The notes: generated from the letters alone by a model not told the origin. 39,643 nucleotides of DNA from Clostridia bacterium (GCA_024404245.1 JAKSQH010000011.1:1-39643), one strand, 5' to 3'; shown: positions 8,667-19,138, counted from the first letter of the stretch. A program made the numbers and translations.

Positions 8667-8699
8667 AAAGGAGACAGGGGACGGTCCCCTGTCTCCTTT
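8667..8699. terminator. Perfect 15-bp palindrome, terminator abutting a stop codon
   Basis: A 15-bp perfect stem (8667-8681 with 8685-8699, core GGAGACAGGGGA/TCCCCTGTCTCC) with a 3-base loop ends in AAA/TTT on both sides. The stop of the Cys-rich gene (8699-8701) overlaps its edge. It can terminate in either direction. Its GGGGACGG core recalls the hairpin at 11228-11270 on the far side of the same gene. Confidence 0.75.
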
Positions 8700-11152
8700 T
8701 ATTCCTCCGCGTTATACAGTTCAAAAGGAGAAGATGTGAAGAGATAAGCGTCTGTATCCCGCGCGCCTTCCGGGGCATCGGGGTTGAGGCAGAAGAAGAT
8801 CAGCATCTCCTCCGTCCGCTGTTCCTCCATCCGGCTCAGCAGATCGGCGGTGTCTTTCAGCACAAGGATCTCATATCCGTTGATCTCCACCCGCAGTGAG
8901 CCGATACCGGACGCGACCATGTCCCGCGTCTGCTGAAGAGTCAACAGCATTTCATAGATACCGTCCTCCGGCACGTTTTCAGGGCGGAGCACGCATACGG
9001 CCGGCGCGTCATCTTCCGGTCGGGAGATATCGGGCACGCACTCCACAGCCTTGCCGTCTATGGCAAGCACATGCCACGGCAGCAGCATGGAGGCGCGCAG
9101 CGTGATTCCGCCGTTGTCTGTCTGCACGCTCACCTCGGCATCCGGGGCCGGCGCGCCGGCTATGGGCAGGGCGTCATTTTCCACCGGCACGGGTGTCCCC
9201 TGCGCGTATCCGCACGCTTCACACACGCCGTTTACAAACACATGATCCGCCGTGCTCCGTCCCTTCGCATCTCCGCAAATGACGCATTCATAGCGGTACT
9301 CGTGCTGCGTTTCACTCAGCACATGATACCGGGACTGAAGCTCACAGGGTGTGGTTTCCTCGCGGTCAATCTTTCCGCAGCGGCATTCCCAGTAATACAG
9401 GTGGGGATCAACAGCGCTGCGCCGTTCCTCAAAGCTGTGTACATGCACATGCATACCGCAATCGACGCATACATCGTTTTCCAGCTTGTGCGGTTCCTCA
9501 ATCATGGTTATTGAATTACACTTGACGCAGCAGAATTCGGCTTTATGTATCTTCTCGTCATACTGGATATATTTAACGTTTTCTCCCTTCTGGTGATCCG
9601 CCGGCTTGGAGAAGTCCAGGCCGCATTCGCTGCAGGTGTACACCCACAGGCACCGGTCCCGCTGCGACCGTGGAGGAATCGCGTGACTGTATACCAGCTG
9701 ATGCTCGTGCGGCGCCGTTTTCTCCCTTCTGTATTCGCAGGCTTCGCAGTACAGCTTGCCGTTCATCTCCGCATAAACATGCTTTGCTTCACGCATTTTC
9801 GTCATGCACATACGGCAATACTTCCAGTGTGTTTCATCGTCATATTCCAGGTTTTCATTAAGCCATTTATGTCGTGTTTTCTTTACCGATGTATGGCCGC
9901 ATCTGGTGCATATACCGGTTTCCAGATCGAACTCATCATCCAGATATTCATACTTGGCTGTCTTCACCGTGTGTTCTCCGGTTTCCATCACGGTCATTCC
10001 GCAGACTCTGCACACTCCGGACAGCACATGACGCTCATCATTGGAAAGGGTCTCATTATAAGTAAGTTCCACCTCGTGCGGATGTCCGTCCCGGGCATAG
10101 CCGCATTCCATGCATACGCCGGTGGCTGCATCATAGCGGTGAGGTCTCGTAATAATCGCTCCGCCCAGCAGCAGGCCGCAGATCCTGCACTTCTCGATAA
10201 CATAGTGTTCCGTGCTGCTTATGGCAGTATACTCATTGCTGTTCACACTGTCATGTTTATGGTCCGGCTTTGCCGTATAACCGCACACGGTACATACGCC
10301 CCATTCCATCTTGTGCGGTTCATTCTTCTGCACAATAGCGTAGGAGCAGCGGGAACACTGGAGAACTCTGTTATGGTATTCCTCTTTGGTTACTCCCCCC
10401 GTTACCCACTGCGCGGTTTTGTAAAGATGCTCTACGGGTTCCGTACGTATTTCTTTCCGGCACGCGGTACACTGCAGCACCTGTATGCACGTTTGGTTTT
10501 TCCCGCTCTCCCAGCGGGCCTCGCGGGTGTTGTGTTTCTCGCTTTTTTCCTCCAGCGCGCCGCATTGCGCGCAGTGCATCACCACAGTGTGGGTTTCTTC
10601 GCTGTCGGTGGCGTAGCAACCGATCTGCTCCCACTTATGCGATTCCGTTACGCTGTACTCCGTGCCGCAGAGGGAACAGACCAGGTTTTCCGTGTGTGAT
10701 ATTTTGTTTTCATTGATATAGCTGATGTGCACAGGGCTTGTGTGTTTCTGATGCAGCATCCTTTCTTCCCTGACCTCACGGCTCAGCTCCTGCCCGCAGG
10801 TTTCGCAGCAGGTGATCTTCAGCGCCGTATAGGTCAGATACGCCCCGTCCCATTTGTAATCGCTTTCTCCCTCCACGGGAATGCTCTCTGTGTGCTTACT
10901 GCTGTGTGGGCAGGCATAGCCGCACTTTGAGCAGGCGCCGGCTGAAAAGCTGTGTTCCTCTTCATGCATGTCCAGCACTTCGCCGCAGTCGGGATCCGCG
11001 CAGTATTTCGTTACCTCGTGCGTTCCCGCGTCGATGGGCGTATAAACCACGGCTTCCCGGTGAATATGATTGCTTTCCGCTGCCGCGAGGGTGCAGAAAA
11101 CAAGCAGCGCAAGCATAAGCAACAATGCCGGGAAAAGTCTGTTTCTTTTCAT
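8699..11152 (-). CDS. Secreted protein with about twenty CxxC zinc-knuckle-like repeats
   Basis: The 817-residue product starts at ATG 11152, with AGGAG at 11162-11166, and has a signal peptide (MKRNRLFPALLLMLALLVFC through about LAAAES). Residues about 30-645 are a long chain of modules that carry a CxxC knuckle (CSKCGY, CSLCGTE, CTACRKE, CTVCGYT and so on, about twenty in all). They alternate with His-containing turns (HKW, EPHK, HKH), at 25-40 residue spacing. The last 160 residues lack Cys and look like a separate globular domain (around RASMLLPWHVLAIDGKAVEC onward). Similar His/CxxC repeats occur in clostridial exported proteins of unknown role. Metal binding by the Cys/His sets is an inference; outside the cell they could instead form disulfides. 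A longer frame to 11182 exists but lacks a ribosome site. It is a single-gene unit bounded by hairpins. Confidence 0.85.
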   Translation of the reverse strand: MKRNRLFPALLLMLALLVFCTLAAAESNHIHREAVVYTPIDAGTHEVTKYCADPDCGEVLDMHEEEHSFSAGACSKCGYACPHSSKHTESIPVEGESDYKWDGAYLTYTALKITCCETCGQELSREVREERMLHQKHTSPVHISYINENKISHTENLVCSLCGTEYSVTESHKWEQIGCYATDSEETHTVVMHCAQCGALEEKSEKHNTREARWESGKNQTCIQVLQCTACRKEIRTEPVEHLYKTAQWVTGGVTKEEYHNRVLQCSRCSYAIVQKNEPHKMEWGVCTVCGYTAKPDHKHDSVNSNEYTAISSTEHYVIEKCRICGLLLGGAIITRPHRYDAATGVCMECGYARDGHPHEVELTYNETLSNDERHVLSGVCRVCGMTVMETGEHTVKTAKYEYLDDEFDLETGICTRCGHTSVKKTRHKWLNENLEYDDETHWKYCRMCMTKMREAKHVYAEMNGKLYCEACEYRREKTAPHEHQLVYSHAIPPRSQRDRCLWVYTCSECGLDFSKPADHQKGENVKYIQYDEKIHKAEFCCVKCNSITMIEEPHKLENDVCVDCGMHVHVHSFEERRSAVDPHLYYWECRCGKIDREETTPCELQSRYHVLSETQHEYRYECVICGDAKGRSTADHVFVNGVCEACGYAQGTPVPVENDALPIAGAPAPDAEVSVQTDNGGITLRASMLLPWHVLAIDGKAVECVPDISRPEDDAPAVCVLRPENVPEDGIYEMLLTLQQTRDMVASGIGSLRVEINGYEILVLKDTADLLSRMEEQRTEEMLIFFCLNPDAPEGARDTDAYLFTSSPFELYNAEE

Positions 11153-11184
11153 GATGTTTCTCTCCTTCCGGTAACGGATCACAC

Positions 11185-11217
11185 GGCGGGAAACAGCGCG
11201 GTCAGCGTATTCCCGCC
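11185..11217. other. Hairpin in the leader of the Cys-rich protein gene
   Basis: GGCGGGAA (11185-11192) and TTCCCGCC (11210-11217) form an 8-bp stem, followed by TTTTAAAA on the plus strand. It lies just upstream of the ribosome site of the minus-strand Cys-rich gene, so it could be a leader structure or part of the repeat-like element next to it. Confidence 0.45.
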
Positions 11218-11227
11218 TTTTAAAACA

Positions 11228-11270
11228 CGGGGCGGTTCTTTTGTCTCACGACACAGTAAGAACCGCCCCG
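11228..11270. terminator. Terminator of the ftsH/VanW operon
   Basis: A 13-bp perfect stem (11228-11240 with 11258-11270, core CGGGGCGGTTCTT) encloses a 17-base loop that itself holds a small TGTC/GACA pair. It starts 8 bases after the VanW-protein stop on the minus strand and is followed by TGTTTTA. Confidence 0.7.
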
Positions 11271-11277
11271 ACTGTTT

Positions 11278-12984
11278 CTATTCCTCCGGGCGCTTGGTTA
11301 CGCCGACGTAGATTCTTTCCGCCTTTGGCTCAAAGGTATCCGTATACAGCAGTTTTCTGCCGGTTTCCACCCCGTTGGTGTACTCAATGCGGTAGCTGTT
11401 GACCACATAACCTTCCTGGGCTTCGGATACGGTTTTCATCTGATCGTTATAGGTGACATACTCGGCGTTCTTATCCTTCACGTAGGTCGGCTCCACCGGT
11501 GCCGGAAGCACTTCCGCCACCTCGGTGATCATATCGTAGGTCACGCCGTTCATGTCCTTGCCGTACATTTCCACACGGGTGATGTACTTCTTGGTGCTCT
11601 TGGGCGCGAAGGTCACACACGCGGTGATGAAGATGTCGGAGTCCGTGTCATTCTTGAACACCAGGTCAATCTTGCGCTTGCCGACCCAGTAAACCGTGGC
11701 GTCCATGCCGTAATCGCAGTAGCCCACGGCGTCCGAGTGCGCCGAGCGCTTCACAATCTTCATGCCGGCGCGCACAGCCGCCTGATATATGGTGGTGCTG
11801 GCCTGGCACACGCCGCCGCCGATGCCCATCACATGCTCGCCGTAGACATATTCCACAGCTTCCTTGAAGCCGTTCTGCACCGTTCTTTCGCCCACCACGG
11901 TGTTGAAGGAGAACTGATCGCCCGGCTTCAGCACGGTTCCGTTGATCTTTTCAAAGGCTCTGCGGATGTTGTCGTTTCTTTCCTCGGTGGAGGATGTGGA
12001 GATATTGGTTTCCGCGGTGGACAGCAGCGTATAATTTTTCTTCAGCTGATCCATCGTCACATTCGGATAAAGGATATCCGGTATGATTTCAACCGTGCCG
12101 GACTCCATGGACGCCACCATGCCGTACAGCTTTTCCTTCAGCGGTTCGATATTCAGGCTCAGGCCCGTCGTTTCCGGCTGGAAAAGGAAGGGATAGCTGT
12201 AATCGGGGTTGAACGCGGTCAGATACGCGTCCTGCGCGGGCACATCCACCGAGTTTTTGATGTTCATCAGCAGCGTGTCAATCACGGACATATTCGCGCC
12301 CGCGGTCACCACATCCGCCGTCCAGGGTTCCGCCTTCAAGCGTTCCATATCGTCCGCGCGCTGCATGCTGTTGCCGGTGTGTCCCTGCAGCCACGCGTTG
12401 TTCAGCGTGATCTTCACCGCCTGGTCCATGTCCGCCGCGATGCCCAGATCCTCCGGGTGTATGGTGCACATGACCTGCCCGCCGTATGTCAGCTGCACGC
12501 TCCAATTGTCATGCTGCCGGCGTATCTGGGAGGTAACCATATTGTAGGCCTGCTCCGGCGTCATGCCGCCCAACGGGATGCCGTTCACATACACGCCGTC
12601 GCAGTACAGGCTGTTATACGGCTCCACGGTTCTGTTGATCTGGTCCGTTTTCAGTCTGGACAGGCCGTATACGGTAATGCCGGCGACAATGCCGAGCGCG
12701 ACCAGGATAATCAGCAGCGTGACCCAGATGCTCTTTCCGCGCGGTTTCTCATTCTTCGGCGGTTCGGGCACGGCGCCGCGGGCCGCGACCTGCGGCCACG
12801 CGTTCGTGTTCTGCCCGGGATACATGTTCGTATTCGGCGCGCCGGCCGTCGGCCGCGGTACATATCCCTGCTGCCGGCCCGTCCACGCCATATTGGGATT
12901 CACCGACGCGTTCGCGCGCGCCGTATCGGCAGCCTGTCCCACACGCTGCGGAACCTGCTGACCGTTCTTATTCCGATCCGCCAT
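11278..12984 (-). CDS. VanW-domain membrane protein with peptidoglycan-binding-type region
   Basis: This is a 568-residue protein. Residues 1-84 are a low-complexity Asn/Gln/Pro/Gly-rich cytoplasmic tail, about 85-107 form one membrane segment (SIWVTLLIILVALGIV), and the rest lies outside. The outer part begins with a region like PG_binding_4 (around residues 150-310). It ends in the VanW domain, with GVCQASTTIYQAA, HSDAVGYCDYGMDATVYW and DLVFKNDTDSDI. VanW-type proteins are common in clostridia and are linked to the cell wall; their biochemical role is not established and this is not evidence of vancomycin resistance. ATG 12984 is preferred over 12996, which directly abuts the GGAG site; spacing to 12984 is rather long (12 bases). 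It follows ftsH by about 40 bases as the last gene of the operon. Confidence 0.85.
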   Translation of the reverse strand: MADRNKNGQQVPQRVGQAADTARANASVNPNMAWTGRQQGYVPRPTAGAPNTNMYPGQNTNAWPQVAARGAVPEPPKNEKPRGKSIWVTLLIILVALGIVAGITVYGLSRLKTDQINRTVEPYNSLYCDGVYVNGIPLGGMTPEQAYNMVTSQIRRQHDNWSVQLTYGGQVMCTIHPEDLGIAADMDQAVKITLNNAWLQGHTGNSMQRADDMERLKAEPWTADVVTAGANMSVIDTLLMNIKNSVDVPAQDAYLTAFNPDYSYPFLFQPETTGLSLNIEPLKEKLYGMVASMESGTVEIIPDILYPNVTMDQLKKNYTLLSTAETNISTSSTEERNDNIRRAFEKINGTVLKPGDQFSFNTVVGERTVQNGFKEAVEYVYGEHVMGIGGGVCQASTTIYQAAVRAGMKIVKRSAHSDAVGYCDYGMDATVYWVGKRKIDLVFKNDTDSDIFITACVTFAPKSTKKYITRVEMYGKDMNGVTYDMITEVAEVLPAPVEPTYVKDKNAEYVTYNDQMKTVSEAQEGYVVNSYRIEYTNGVETGRKLLYTDTFEPKAERIYVGVTKRPEE

Positions 12985-13026
12985 CGAACACGTCATCTCC
13001 TTTCACGCTCCGTCCGGGGCGTGTCA

Positions 13027-15075
<2,049 letters not shown>

Positions 15076-15090
15076 AGCAGGGGTCCTCCT

Positions 15091-15657
15091 TTATTTTTCA
15101 GCCCCGTAGATCCGGGGATCAAGTATACCGATATCAGGCAGGTTGCGGTACTTCTCGTCATAGTCAAGCCCGTAACCCACAACAAACTCATCCGGGATAT
15201 TAAAACACCAGTAATCCACCTTCAGGTCATTGCCCCTTCTTCCGGCGGGCTTGTCCAGCAGCGCGGCGATCTTCAGCGATTTGGGGCCGCGGCCTTCAAG
15301 CATCTGCTTCAGGTAGCACAGGGTTGTACCGGAGTCAACAATGTCCTCCACAATGATAACATCCTTATCCAGGATATTGCGGTCCAGGTCCTTCAGCACG
15401 CGCACGACACCGGAGGATTTTGTGGAGCTGCCGTAGCTGGATATGGACATAAAGTCCGTTGTCAGCGGGAGCGCGATCTCGCGGATCAGATCCGTGAAAA
15501 ACACGGACGCGCCCTTCAGGATGCAGATCATAACAGGTTCCTTGCCCTGATAGTCTTCCGTAATCTTATTACCGATTTCCTTTACCTTCTCCGCGATCTG
15601 CTCCCGCGTCAGCAGGATACCGCAAAGGTCTTCATAGATAGCTTCATTTCTTTCCAT
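15091..15657 (-). CDS. hpt: Hypoxanthine phosphoribosyltransferase
   Basis: This 188-residue enzyme converts hypoxanthine or guanine plus PRPP to IMP or GMP in purine salvage. The PRPP-binding motif IIVEDIVDSGTT lies at 101-112, and the N-terminal ILKGASVF and the SYGSST loop are as in bacterial HPRTs; the C-terminal YDEKYRNLPDIG is also typical. GGAGGTAA lies before ATG 15657, and the start overlaps the tilS stop by 14 bases, so it is probably translationally coupled. In Bacillus the TilS-HPRT pair is adjacent and regulates ftsH, and the same neighbours appear here. Confidence 0.95.
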   Translation of the reverse strand: MERNEAIYEDLCGILLTREQIAEKVKEIGNKITEDYQGKEPVMICILKGASVFFTDLIREIALPLTTDFMSISSYGSSTKSSGVVRVLKDLDRNILDKDVIIVEDIVDSGTTLCYLKQMLEGRGPKSLKIAALLDKPAGRRGNDLKVDYWCFNIPDEFVVGYGLDYDEKYRNLPDIGILDPRIYGAEK

Positions 15658-17014
15658 TTTCCGTTACCTCCGGTTTATATGTCCAGGGCATTTCGCCCTG
15701 CCATAACAATGTGATCCGTTCCCCCGCGTCCTCATACCGCGGGATATTGCCCGCGCCGATGCCGGCGCACAACAGAACCTCGTTTCCTTTGCACAGCAGC
15801 GGAATTCTGTCCCGGAAAGGGGCATCCACCCGCCTGTCCGTCAGATAATCCTGCAGCTTCCGGCTGCCTTGCGCTCCGAAGGGCCGTATCCGGTCTCCCG
15901 GGCGCCTCAGGCGCAGCACGCAGCCCTCCGCCAGTTCCTTCGGTATGCTCTGCGTACGCGCGCCGTCTCCGGGTCCGCCCGCGTCGGGCAGCACACGCAG
16001 CGTAATGCCGCCCAGCGTAATATCGCTGCCGGTAAACGGTATCTCCGTTCTGTCCGGCGCGTCCCTGCCCGTGATGTGCAGGCACTGCCCGCACGCGCGC
16101 GCCGTGCGCCCGTCCGGCAGGTTCACCGTGCCGCCGTTTTCAGCAATCGCCGTAAGCGCCGCGGTCTGTGTGCTGCTCAGTGCCCGTTCATCCAGACCCT
16201 CAGCGAAGCTTTTCGCCCACCAGTGCCTGAGGATCACCGCGCGCAGCGCCTCGTTTGTTTTCAGCAGCGGTTCGCGCAGGATCCAGTTCCGCCCGGCGTA
16301 CCGGGCGATAAACCGTTCCGCTTCCTCCGTAAGGTAACCGGCCTGCCCGGCCAGCAGCCCCGCGGCGGTGCAGATGTGCCCGGCCGCGCCCGGAAAGCAG
16401 CGTTCTATTTCCGGCATGATCCGCGCGCGGATCATGTTCCGCGTATACCGCGTATCACCGTTGCTGGCGTCCTCACGCCATGTGATTCCGTCCGCTGTGA
16501 GCGCGTCCCGCAGCTCCTGCCTGCCGATTGACAGCAGCGGCCGCAGAATCCGGATGCCGTCTGTCACACTGTCCGGCCGCATGCCGGCAAGCCCTTCCGG
16601 CCCGGCCCCGCGGAAAAGGTGCATCAGCATCGTTTCCGCCTGATCGTCCCGGTGGTGCGCCAGCACCAGCGCCTTCGCGCCGCTTTCCGCCATCGCCTGC
16701 CGGAAAAAGCCGTAGCGCGCTTTTCTCGCGCTGTTTTCATCCGTCCGGTCCTTCAGGTCCGCCCGGTATACCAGCAGCGGAATTTTCTCCCGCGCGCACA
16801 GGTCGCGCGCGAACAGTTCGTCCCCGTCGGACGCCTCACCGCGCAGGCCGTGATTCACGTGCACCGCGGTCAGCGGTACCCCGCGTTCACGGCAGATCCG
16901 GTTCAGCATCAGCAGCAGTGCCGTGGAGTCCGCCCCGCCGGAAAAGCCCGCCGCCAGCGGGATCTCCGGTATCGCGGCCATCCGTGCCTCCAGCAGTGTC
17001 AGCGCGCCGCTCAT
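15644..17014 (-). CDS. tilS: tRNA(Ile)-lysidine synthase TilS
   Basis: This 456-residue enzyme attaches lysine to C34 of the CAU-anticodon isoleucine tRNA, which switches it to reading AUA. The PP-loop ATPase signature SGGADS is at 25-30, followed by AVHVNHGLRG and the LAHHRDDQAETML motif, all diagnostic. The C-terminal TilS domain carries the RRPGDRIRPFGAQGSRKLQDYL segment of the family near 375-395 (key residues R, G, D, K, L). ATG 17014 is chosen because it overlaps the upstream stop as ATGA and sits in a coupled operon; an in-frame ATG at 17032 would only add six residues. The gene is essential in most bacteria. Confidence 0.95.
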   Translation of the reverse strand: MSGALTLLEARMAAIPEIPLAAGFSGGADSTALLLMLNRICRERGVPLTAVHVNHGLRGEASDGDELFARDLCAREKIPLLVYRADLKDRTDENSARKARYGFFRQAMAESGAKALVLAHHRDDQAETMLMHLFRGAGPEGLAGMRPDSVTDGIRILRPLLSIGRQELRDALTADGITWREDASNGDTRYTRNMIRARIMPEIERCFPGAAGHICTAAGLLAGQAGYLTEEAERFIARYAGRNWILREPLLKTNEALRAVILRHWWAKSFAEGLDERALSSTQTAALTAIAENGGTVNLPDGRTARACGQCLHITGRDAPDRTEIPFTGSDITLGGITLRVLPDAGGPGDGARTQSIPKELAEGCVLRLRRPGDRIRPFGAQGSRKLQDYLTDRRVDAPFRDRIPLLCKGNEVLLCAGIGAGNIPRYEDAGERITLLWQGEMPWTYKPEVTENGKK

Positions 17015-18654
17015 CTCAGGGGCGCAGCGCACACATTGCAGGGCTGCAGCTTGTCATAGGGGGCATCGTTGATCTGGCTGTAGGTGAATTTTCCCTGCAG
17101 CGGAAGATACTTGCTGTGAATGTTCCTGCAGTTCTGATCCGCGTGATACTTTGTTCCGCCGCTCGGGTTGTAATACAGCACCGTTGAGGGAGCTGCCTCC
17201 GGCGCCGGGGTCGGCCCGGGTGTGGGTGACGGGGTCGGCGTTCCGGCTTCTTCATATGTCTTCAGCGAACGCGGATCCACATACCAGGTGTTGTTTTCCC
17301 GCGTCATGATAATGCTCATGCGGTACACGCCCGGATCCTTGTTGTTGTTTCTGCCGATGGTTGACGTCACCGTGACCGTGCGGCTCATATCGTCCTTTGT
17401 GCCGGTAATGCTGTCCACACGGTAGTCAAGCGGTGTCCTGTTCTGCAAATTATGGAACAGCTCGTTCTTCGCGTTTTCCTGCATGCTCTGCCAGCTGGGC
17501 ATGGTCAGGGCCAGCATCTCATCCAGCTTGTTGGCGCTCCAGAAGTAGAAGAAGCTCTGCAGCTGGGCGATCGCTTCCTCATTGATCTCCTGCTCGTTAT
17601 TCTCCGGCGGGGGCGTCGGGGTGATGCTTGTGCCGTTCACAACAACCACGTTGTCATTTCCGCCGGGCGCGGAAGTAACCTGACCGCCGGCGTACTGCGT
17701 CTGCACACCCTGCGCGCCGCCGTCCGGCGTAACTCTGTCCTCAGTTGCCTTGCCGGGTGCCAGCAGGCTCACAAGCGCAACAAGCGCGAGCACGCCGAAC
17801 ACCGCTGAATAGCACAGCCTGCTGTTGCCCGTGATCAGCGGTTTCACCCAGAACAGCACAATGGAGCCTGCCGCGAGCGCGATATAGATCCACTTGAATA
17901 CCGCGATGCCCGTAAGCATGCCCGCCGCGAAAAGCACCGCGAGCACGCCGCACAGGATGCTCAGCTTCATGGCGTCAAACACAAAGGGCTTTTTGCGCAG
18001 CGGTTTCTGGTCCGGCACATAGCCGCCGCCGTTGAGCGGAATCTGGCGCGCCGTGCGGAAATTGTACCCGTTCGCGTTCTGCCCGGCGCGGTTCTGCTGC
18101 CTGCCCATCTGACCGAGCGGGTCATAGCCCTGCGGCGCCTGGTTCGGCTGCGCGTAAGGCGTCTGGGTATAGCCCTGCGGCTGCGCGTTCTGCGCGAAAT
18201 ACGGGTTCTGCGGATACGGCATCCGGCTCTGGTCGGGCTGTTGGTACGCGTTCTGCGGGTACGGTGTCTGCTGGTAAGCCGTCTGTTGATATCCTGTCTG
18301 CTGATAGCCATGCATCTGGCCGGCCTGCGTGTACGCCGGCTGCTGCTCATACATCTGCCGGTTCTGCTGCGGCTGCGCGTACGGCTGTCCGTAGCCCGCG
18401 CTGTAAGGCGTCTGCGGGATATAGGACCCTGTCTGCCCGGTGGGGGCCGCGTTCTGCGGCATGCCCTGCTGCATATACGGATAAGGCGGGATGCCGGCCG
18501 CGTTCTGGCCGTTCATGGGCTGCATGCCTGCCTGGCCGCGCGGGTCCAGCCCGTTCTGCATTGTCTGGGGTGTATTGTACGCGTTGCCGGAATCATACGG
18601 ATAGGACACCTGCGGCGGGCGGTATCCGGTTTCCGGACCGTATTGATTGTTCAT
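17011..18654 (-). CDS. Membrane protein with Gln/Pro/Tyr-rich N-terminus and C-terminal Cys/His motif
   Basis: In this 547-residue protein, residues 1-205 are a disordered, repetitive Gln/Pro/Tyr/Ala/Asn-rich tail with units such as YQQT and PYPQN. Two to four hydrophobic segments (about 228-255, 257-270 and 282-303) place it in the membrane. A Thr/Pro linker and a mixed alpha/beta region (about 350-460, FFYFWSANKLDEML then a beta-rich part) follow. The C-terminus has H504, C509, C539 and C542 in a YHxxxxC...PCxxC arrangement, which is seen in other exported or nuclease-associated bacterial domains and may bind zinc. It is the first gene of the tilS-hpt-ftsH operon, with a clear promoter and an AGGA ribosome site; its TGA overlaps the tilS ATG. 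The function is not known. Confidence 0.8.
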   Translation of the reverse strand: MNNQYGPETGYRPPQVSYPYDSGNAYNTPQTMQNGLDPRGQAGMQPMNGQNAAGIPPYPYMQQGMPQNAAPTGQTGSYIPQTPYSAGYGQPYAQPQQNRQMYEQQPAYTQAGQMHGYQQTGYQQTAYQQTPYPQNAYQQPDQSRMPYPQNPYFAQNAQPQGYTQTPYAQPNQAPQGYDPLGQMGRQQNRAGQNANGYNFRTARQIPLNGGGYVPDQKPLRKKPFVFDAMKLSILCGVLAVLFAAGMLTGIAVFKWIYIALAAGSIVLFWVKPLITGNSRLCYSAVFGVLALVALVSLLAPGKATEDRVTPDGGAQGVQTQYAGGQVTSAPGGNDNVVVVNGTSITPTPPPENNEQEINEEAIAQLQSFFYFWSANKLDEMLALTMPSWQSMQENAKNELFHNLQNRTPLDYRVDSITGTKDDMSRTVTVTSTIGRNNNKDPGVYRMSIIMTRENNTWYVDPRSLKTYEEAGTPTPSPTPGPTPAPEAAPSTVLYYNPSGGTKYHADQNCRNIHSKYLPLQGKFTYSQINDAPYDKLQPCNVCAAPLR

Positions 18655-18710
18655 CCGTTTCCTGTCCTTTCGGCGGTCATAAAGGGAATCAATCCCTGAG
18701 CGTTTCGCGG

Positions 18711-18729
18711 TGAACGGTATAACCGTTCA
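18711..18729. promoter_or_regulatory. Inverted repeat at the start site of the tilS-hpt-ftsH operon
   Basis: TGAACGGT and ACCGTTCA form a perfect 8-3-8 inverted repeat. It lies right where transcription from the 18734-18762 promoter should begin (about 18727), so it could be a repressor operator or a 5' hairpin in the mRNA. Role inferred. Confidence 0.5.
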
Positions 18730-18733
18730 TTGT

Positions 18734-18762
18734 AGTATATCAATTTTCGGTTCTCTTGTAAA
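18734..18762 (-). promoter_or_regulatory. Promoter of the 18654/tilS/hpt/ftsH/VanW operon
   Basis: On the minus strand TTTACA (18757-18762), 17 bases, then TATACT (18734-18739). Each box matches the sigma-A consensus at five of six positions. The leader to ATG 18654 is about 70 bases. Confidence 0.8.
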
Positions 18763-18803
18763 CCGTACCGTGTGTGAAATGTACGTGACGGGCGCGTGTA
18801 TCA

Positions 18804-18818
18804 GGGCGCATAGCGCCC
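18804..18818. other. Small GC-rich palindrome between divergent promoters
   Basis: GGGCGC ATA GCGCCC, a 6-3-6 inverted repeat, lies between the two divergent promoters. It has no T run, so it is not a standard terminator. Possible regulator site or short repeat. Confidence 0.35.
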
Positions 18819-18858
18819 CGGTGTAACAGGTGTGAGAGGTGTCAGGTATCAGAGCGGC

Positions 18859-18887
18859 TTGACTTTTTAAGCGTTTCGTGGCACGAT
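18859..18887 (+). promoter_or_regulatory. Candidate promoter of the 60-residue membrane protein gene
   Basis: TTGACT (18859-18864), 17 bases, then CACGAT (18882-18887). The -35 is strong and the -10 weak. It lies 25 bases before the ATG at 18912. Confidence 0.45.
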
Positions 18888-18911
18888 GTTTCCGAACGGA
18901 GGTATGCCTTT

Positions 18912-19094
18912 ATGAAAAAACTGACTGTCACCGGATGCGCGGCCTGGATCCTCGGTCTGCTCACGTTCCTGGTCGGCCTGAATTTACCTGCCGGCACCGC
19001 GCGCGGCTGGCTGATCACAGCCGGCAGCATCGTGTTCCTCATCGGCCTGTTCTTTATGGGCATTGTCTGGTTCCGGAAAAAGCGGGATGAATGA
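18912..19094 (+). CDS. Small two-segment membrane protein
   Basis: This 60-residue protein has two hydrophobic helices, about residues 8-25 (GCAAWILGLLTFLVGLN) and 33-53 (LITAGSIVFLIGLFFMGIVW), separated by a short GTARGW turn. It ends in a basic tail RKKRDE. GGAGG at 18898-18902 with 9-base spacing supports the start. It has its own candidate promoter, and a second, stronger promoter lies between it and the sugar transferase, so it may be its own unit. No family is recognised beyond the general small-membrane-protein type. Confidence 0.7.
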   Translation: MKKLTVTGCAAWILGLLTFLVGLNLPAGTARGWLITAGSIVFLIGLFFMGIVWFRKKRDE

Positions 19095-19109
19095 CGCCTT
19101 CTGCTTTGA

Positions 19110-19138
19110 TTGACACCGTACCGCGCAGGTGGTATTAT
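19110..19138 (+). promoter_or_regulatory. Promoter of the sugar transferase-galE-giant protein operon
   Basis: TTGACA (19110-19115, perfect), 17 bases, then TATTAT (19133-19138). This is the best promoter in the window and starts just 34 bases before ATG 19172. Confidence 0.85.

Noticed and set aside
9545-10699. 384-codon plus-strand frame
   Set aside because: Antisense to the Cys-rich protein; it arises from the reverse complement of its Cys and His codons.
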